This document shows positions 60,024 to 64,000 of a DNA stretch of 64,000 nucleotides, one piece after another; the first letter of the stretch is position 1; every line of letters starts with the position of its first letter. The translations under genes and the position numbers were made by a program. The stretch is from contig NZ_FUYE01000014.1 in assembly GCF_900167535.1 (NCBI RefSeq), forward strand, positions 101,933 to 165,932, given 5' to 3'. The notes beneath the pieces were generated by a model that saw only the letters and a list, made by a program, of their open reading frames with translations, did no database searches and was not told the origin of the DNA. This DNA is from Prosthecobacter debontii (GTDB lineage Bacteria > Verrucomicrobiota > Verrucomicrobiia > Verrucomicrobiales > Verrucomicrobiaceae).

Positions 60024-61148
60024 ATGCCCCATCTTTACATCATTGCCGGTGAAGTCAGTGGAGACACTCATGGGGCGGGTTTGATCAAAGAGCTGCGTGC
60101 ACTCGATCCCAGCCTGACCCTCAGTGGCCTGGGGGGGCCCAAGATGCGCGAAGCCGCAGGCAACGGCATCGAGGATTGGGTAGAGACCGCCGGGGTGGTT
60201 GGGCTGTGGGAAGTGCTGAAGATGTATGGTTACTTCAAGCAGCGCTTCGATGCCACCGTGCAGACCATCATGAGCACGCAGCCCACCGGGGTGGTGCTGG
60301 TGGATTATCCAGGCTTTAACCTGCGCGTGGCCAAGGAACTGCGGAAGCGCGGCTACACGGGCAAGATTCTCTACTACATCAGCCCCCAGGTCTGGGCCTG
60401 GAAGAAAGGACGCGTCAAGGTCATGGCCAAGGTGCTGGATCTCATGATCTGCATCTTCCCTTTCGAGAAAGAGTTTTATGAAAAGAGCGGTCTGCCCACC
60501 GAATTCAGTGGGCACCCCATGGTGGACCGCGTGGCGCAACTCAAGCGCAACTGGGAGCGCGAACGCGGCCTCATCGGCTGGTTCCCGGGCAGTCGCCTCA
60601 ATGAGGTGAAGCGCCTGTTTCCCATCATGCTTCAGGCAGGCCTGGCCATCCGCATGGCGCTGCCTCAGGCACGCTTCGCCGTCTCTGCCGCCAATGAAAC
60701 CCTGGCCGGGCACATGCGCCAGATGGCCGAGGCCGCCGGGATGCCGGAGGCAAAGCAGTGGATCGAAACTGGCACCGTCTATGACCTGATGCAGCGCGCT
60801 CAGGTCGGCGCGGTGGCCAGCGGCACCGCCACGCTGGAGGCTGCCTGTTTCGGCCTGCCTTATGCCCTGGTCTATCAGGTGACGCCCCTGACCTACATCG
60901 CGGCTAAGACGGTGGTGCGCATCAAGAACATCGGCATCGTCAATGTGCTGGCTCAGCGTGATGTGGTGAAGGAACTCGTGCAGGGTGGGCTCACGCCCGA
61001 TACCCTGGCCGCCGAAATGGTGGACCTCATCACCAATGACCACCGCCGCGCCGAGCTCCAGGCCGAATTGGCCGAAGTGGTGGCCTCTTTAGGCGCAGGC
61101 GGAGCGTATCACCGTGCGGCGAAGGCTGTGCTGACAAGCCTCGCCTAA
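60024..61148 (+). CDS. lpxB: Lipid-A-disaccharide synthase
   Basis: 374 aa from the ATG at 60024; the frame is open to 59886 only because the repeat lacks stops. Family blocks: MPHLYIIAGEVSGDTHGAGL, LVDYPGFNLRVAKELRK, LYYISPQVWAWKKGRVK, FSGHPMVDRV, GWFPGSRLNEVKRLFP and ASGTATLEAACFGLPYALVY. It joins UDP-2,3-diacylglucosamine and lipid X at the inner membrane. It shows that the organism makes lipid A. The DUF1460 gene starts 18 bases after its stop. Confidence 0.95.
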   Translation: MPHLYIIAGEVSGDTHGAGLIKELRALDPSLTLSGLGGPKMREAAGNGIEDWVETAGVVGLWEVLKMYGYFKQRFDATVQTIMSTQPTGVVLVDYPGFNLRVAKELRKRGYTGKILYYISPQVWAWKKGRVKVMAKVLDLMICIFPFEKEFYEKSGLPTEFSGHPMVDRVAQLKRNWERERGLIGWFPGSRLNEVKRLFPIMLQAGLAIRMALPQARFAVSAANETLAGHMRQMAEAAGMPEAKQWIETGTVYDLMQRAQVGAVASGTATLEAACFGLPYALVYQVTPLTYIAAKTVVRIKNIGIVNVLAQRDVVKELVQGGLTPDTLAAEMVDLITNDHRRAELQAELAEVVASLGAGGAYHRAAKAVLTSLA

Positions 61149-61166
61149 CCACCTTCACTTTTCCCC

Positions 61167-62051
61167 ATGAATCGCCGCACTCTGCTCCAATTGCTGGCTG
61201 CGAGCGTCCTCCCCAGAGTCGTTCGTGCTGGTGAGCATCTGCCGCAAAACCTGACCTTCGTCGGCCAGAAGAAGTTCGAGCGCATCGTCGCTCAAGCTTT
61301 GAAAGAAAACTGGCGTGCCCTACCCATCGGTGAGCGTATCACCCGTGCCGCGCTTGCCATGGAGGGCATCCCCTATGTCGGATACACCTTGGAGATTCAT
61401 GACCGCATCGAGTCTCCTTCCGTCAATTTTGCGGGACTAGATTGCTGGACCTTTTTTGAGATCGCCCTCGGTATCGCCCGCATGCTGAAGGAGAAAAAAG
61501 GCCCCTACACACCGAGCGATCTGCTGCGGCAGATCGAGATCACCCGTTACCGCCACGGTATCTGCAACGGCGGCTACCTGGACCGCATTCACTACCTGGA
61601 TGAATGGTTTCGGGATAACCAAAAGCGTGGCCACATTCAGAACATCACCGAGAGCTTGGCTCAAACCGTGCCACTCACCGACCGCCGCATTGATGAGATG
61701 ACCGTGCTGTGGAAAAGCTACCGCTACCTCAAGGCCAATCCTGATCTACGACCAGGCATGGCTCGCATCGAGGCTGAACTGCAAACGCACCCCTTCCGTT
61801 ACATCCCCAAAGAAGCCGTCCGCGCCATCGAGCCCAAGCTGCGCAGTGGGGACATCATCGGCATCGTCACGCATAAGCCGCATGTCTATTGCAGCCATGT
61901 CGGCCTCGCCGTGCGCACCGCCGATGGGCAGTGCCACTTCATGCACGCTTCCTACACCCATAAGAAGGTGCTGGTGGATCAGACCCTCTCCGGTTATTTA
62001 GCCGACTTTAAGAGCCATGCAGGAATCGTGGTGGCGCGCCCCGTGGATTGA
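61167..62051 (+). CDS. DUF1460 amidase-like protein
   Basis: 294 aa. The N-terminus MNRRTLLQLLAASVLPRVVRA is a signal peptide with a twin-arginine look. DUF1460 features: TRAALAMEGIPYVGYTLE, the catalytic-type cysteine in NFAGLDCWTFFE (near residue 92), and the histidine segment VYCSHVGLAVRT followed by HFMHASYTHKKV. The family is NlpC/P60-like and includes N-acetylmuramoyl-L-alanine amidases, so it probably cleaves peptidoglycan fragments in the periplasm. It follows lpxB closely and precedes an unknown membrane protein by 15 bases. Confidence 0.86.
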   Translation: MNRRTLLQLLAASVLPRVVRAGEHLPQNLTFVGQKKFERIVAQALKENWRALPIGERITRAALAMEGIPYVGYTLEIHDRIESPSVNFAGLDCWTFFEIALGIARMLKEKKGPYTPSDLLRQIEITRYRHGICNGGYLDRIHYLDEWFRDNQKRGHIQNITESLAQTVPLTDRRIDEMTVLWKSYRYLKANPDLRPGMARIEAELQTHPFRYIPKEAVRAIEPKLRSGDIIGIVTHKPHVYCSHVGLAVRTADGQCHFMHASYTHKKVLVDQTLSGYLADFKSHAGIVVARPVD

Positions 62052-62066
62052 TGCCACACTCCCCGC

Positions 62067-62702
62067 ATGATCCTCGCTGACATTGACCCCGTCCAGATCA
62101 TCATCATCGTCATCGCGATGGGGGCGGGCTTTCTTCAATGGCTCTGGGGCCTCATTCAGCAAAAGCTGGAGGAGGGTAAGCGCCAAAACATGCCCCTGAG
62201 TGAGGAAGAACGCGCGGCGCGTGAAGCCGCTTGGAAACAGCAGACCCAGCAGGAGCGCACCTACCGCCCCCCTACGCAGGCCCCGACGCCCACCTACAAT
62301 CCCTGGGAGACCGTGCGGGATGTCTTCGAGCAGGCCCGCCGAGCACAAGAGTCTCCTGCCCCTCCCCAGCGCCCCACCAGCCCCCCTCCGCCCCTACCAC
62401 AGAGCCAGCGCACCCCACCAGGCACCGTGCGCGCAGATCTCCGCCCGGCTCCTCCGCCCGTCCCGTCCAAGTCCGAGCCTTTTCCCGTCACGGCCAAGCC
62501 TGCTAAGATGGCGACTCCCCCCGTCTTCTTCGACGCCCCCATCAAGCCCCCCCTTGCTACGCGACAGAAAAGCGAAGCCGCCAGCCCCTACTCACTCAAG
62601 GATCTGCTGCACAATCCCGCTGCAGCCCGCCAAGCTATTTTGCTGCGTGAGATACTTGGTCCACCAAAAGCCTTGCAATCTTCTGGCGACTCGCCATTTT
62701 AA
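62067..62702 (+). CDS. Hypothetical single-TM proline-rich protein
   Basis: 211 aa. One N-terminal membrane helix (IIIIVIAMGAGFLQWLWGLI, about 9-28), a charged helix (KLEEGKRQNMPLSEEERAAR) and then a long Pro-rich low-complexity region (about 60-165) ending in a short conserved-looking tail (YSLKDLLHNPAAARQAILLR). The tail resembles C-terminal helices of other verrucomicrobial membrane proteins of unknown role. It is probably co-transcribed with the DUF1460 gene. Confidence 0.7.
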   Translation: MILADIDPVQIIIIVIAMGAGFLQWLWGLIQQKLEEGKRQNMPLSEEERAAREAAWKQQTQQERTYRPPTQAPTPTYNPWETVRDVFEQARRAQESPAPPQRPTSPPPPLPQSQRTPPGTVRADLRPAPPPVPSKSEPFPVTAKPAKMATPPVFFDAPIKPPLATRQKSEAASPYSLKDLLHNPAAARQAILLREILGPPKALQSSGDSPF

Positions 62703-62722
62703 CGGTCCTTACTTAACTGCAC

Positions 62723-62807
62723 GCCGGTGTGGTGAAATTGGTAGACGCGCTAGACTCAAAATCTTGTTCCGTAAGGAGTGTCGGTTCGAGTCCGACCACC
62801 GGCACCA
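62723..62807 (+). tRNA. tRNA-Leu (CAA)
   Basis: Acceptor GCCGGTG/CACCGGC, D-loop AAATTGGTAGAC, anticodon loop CTCAAAA (anticodon CAA), long class II variable arm, T-loop TTCGAGT, discriminator A and encoded CCA at 62805-62807. A short hairpin (62806-62813 with 62822-62829) follows without a T-run. Confidence 0.96.
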
Positions 62808-62948
62808 TCTCTTAAAATTTAAAGAGGTGCATTCCTCCGAAGGAAGTCCTCCCACGGAGAATTTTCCGGACTGTAGGGTTCCCCAAAAACCGCAGTCGAA
62901 CAACCGAGGCTCTCAAAAACCAAGCCTCTTTGGCGTCCCCCATCATCA

Positions 62949-63101
62949 ATGCGCCTTGTCCTCAAATCCAGGGCAAAACCGCCCGAACGCGAGTCAGAAG
63001 TTTTGGCTTGGATCCTCACTGAGCACGCTACAAAACAGATCGCCACTGAGCTGATCGTGAGTCAGAAAACCATTGAAGCGTCTAACGACCGACACTCTTA
63101 G
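62949..63101 (+). pseudogene. LuxR/NarL-type HTH fragment
   Basis: A 50-codon frame opening with ATG at 62949. Its translation contains PPERESEVLAWILTEHATKQ and then IATELIVSQKTIEA, the first three helices of a LuxR-type HTH (compare the usual LTPRExEVL ... KxIAxxLxxSxKTVxxH). After KTIEA the match stops and a TAG follows. The receiver domain and the fourth helix are missing, so this is a remnant of a response regulator. Confidence 0.7.
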
Positions 63102-63521
63102 CGAAGACAGAGGCATGTTGCTTTTACAGTTTGTTAGACCCTATAGATGGAACAAGGTTGCGACAGTTTAGCTCAGCTTGAACATTGAGCCCTTGGCAAT
63201 GCAGGGTTCACTGCCCACTTGATCGAGGGGTGTTTTCGCCTTGCGTCCCTTTGATACAAGGATTGGATTGGTGCGTGTGATCCTCCACGCGAGTGGAATG
63301 GAGGCTTCGCGCTGCTTTTATGAGTGCGGTGCGGCTATTGATCTGAGGTTCCGCCGCAAGCGCTGGTCGAGGCGCAAAATGCTCATCTGGTTAAGGAGGT
63401 GCGTGGGAGAAGCGGTTGGTTGGATCTCCTGGGAGATTTGTCCCGAAGCACAAACCCATTTTCCCAACAAAATGAGGTTAGACTGTCATAGGCCGCAGCG
63501 ATTGGTGTCGTGTCGTTAAAC
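63102..63521. other. Gene-poor region before the rRNA operon end
   Basis: About 420 bases. Frames such as the one at 63241-63519 (Arg-rich, no recognisable domain) have no family character. I see no convincing gene, repeat or promoter. Confidence 0.5.
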
Positions 63522-63559
63522 AAAAAACCCCCTCGGCTTCGTGAGAAGGGAGGGGGTTT
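63522..63559 (-). terminator. Terminator of the rRNA operon
   Basis: On the minus strand: AAACCCCCTC ... GAGGGGGTTT, a ten-pair stem around CCTTCTCACGAAGCC, ending in a run of six T (63522-63527). It lies just after the 5S gene. Confidence 0.9.
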
Positions 63560-63564
63560 ATAAA

Positions 63565-63679
63565 CTGGCGGCGACCTACTTTCGCAGGACCTATCGTCCA
63601 ACTATCATCGGCGCAACAGCGTTTCACTTCCGTGTTCGGAATGGGAACGGGTGGTTCCACTGTGCCATGACCACCAGAC
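63565..63679 (-). rRNA. rrf: 5S ribosomal RNA
   Basis: On the minus strand the sequence starts TCTGGTGGTCATGGCACAGT, includes the conserved CCCGTTCCCATTCCGAACAC block, GAAACGCTGTTGCGCCGATG and GCGAAAGTAGGTCGCCGCCA, and is about 115 bases long. The ends are set by pairing of the terminal stem (CTGGTGG/CCGCCAG). Confidence 0.95.
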
Positions 63680-63835
63680 TTACGAGCAGAGGTTATTCAA
63701 TTAAGGACTGCTCGACAGTCTGAGGGTAAGGAAGGGAGCTGATCGAAGTTCCCTGACAACTGCATACAGGAGTAAAGATGAACAATTTCGGTTTGGGCCG
63801 ACGTGTGTGTCTTGTTTTGAAAGGAATGAAGGCAA

Positions 63836-64000
<165 letters not shown>

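Noticed and set aside
59802..61043. 413-codon minus-strand frame over lpxB
   Set aside because: Antisense of a certain lpxB; low-complexity His/Gly composition.
63241..63519. 92-codon plus-strand frame near the rRNA operon
   Set aside because: Arg/Cys-rich translation without a recognisable domain or plausible start context; overlaps nothing conserved, so probably non-coding.

Overview
The window looks like chromosomal DNA of a Gram-negative, heterotrophic member of the Verrucomicrobiota, most likely a Prosthecobacter/Verrucomicrobium relative. This is inferred from gene content, with no database search: three formylglycine sulfatases, a DUF1080 plus PVC-type dehydrogenase plus cytochrome c fusion, an SHD1-domain secreted protease, a GMC oxidoreductase paired with a gluconate-2-dehydrogenase subunit-3 protein, a kinase-PEGA-SUMF1 fusion, lipid A synthesis (lpxB), and TonB/ExbBD-type machinery. 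There is no phage, transposase or CRISPR array. Genes sit in short operons on both strands, and an rRNA operon (5S and the 3' end of 23S, minus strand) enters at the right edge.

Layout. 0-9.8 kb: LRR protein and an unusual zinc-knuckle SDR, two abutting tRNA-like structures, a LysR-MOSC pair divergent from a pirin, an acyltransferase, a pseudouridine synthase, nspC, and a secreted metalloprotease. 9.9-14.4 kb: an isolated nuoF behind a perfect CRP-type palindrome, a K+ channel, and a Pit phosphate transporter with its DUF47 partner. 14.7-22.4 kb: a six-gene run (two TPR proteins, ExbB, two ExbD, and a TonB-like protein carrying a squalene-cyclase-type toroid). 22.4-32 kb: Jag, an AI-2E family permease, tRNA-Phe, GMC oxidoreductase, three sulfatases. 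32-33.1 kb: a small DUF4375 gene enclosed by four covarying hairpin repeats. 33.2-40.5 kb: asnS, a DsbD-alpha protein, and a TonB-dependent receptor/YfiR/CHASE8-type hybrid kinase operon. 40.5-48.8 kb: DUF1992, ABC ATPase, YlbF, DUF4407, the kinase fusion, pyrH, YkgJ. 49-57 kb: sialidase, RRM protein, PafA-like phosphatase, the 1113-aa PVC dehydrogenase. 57-62.8 kb: proA, a Gfo/Idh dehydrogenase, an orphan AbrB antitoxin between direct repeats, lpxB, DUF1460 amidase, tRNA-Leu. 62.8-64 kb: a LuxR-type HTH remnant and the rRNA genes.

The main biological theme is uptake and breakdown of sulfated or sialylated glycans (sulfatases, sialidase, dehydrogenases, TonB-dependent receptor). The strongest candidate for an undescribed system is the six-gene locus at 14.7-22.4 kb. 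Its last protein keeps the TonB transmembrane S-x3-H signature but replaces the TonB C-terminal domain with an alpha/alpha toroid. The second theme is dispersed intergenic repeats with strict 7- or 8-nt periodicity and matched changes in both arms, some of which have become part of coding sequences.
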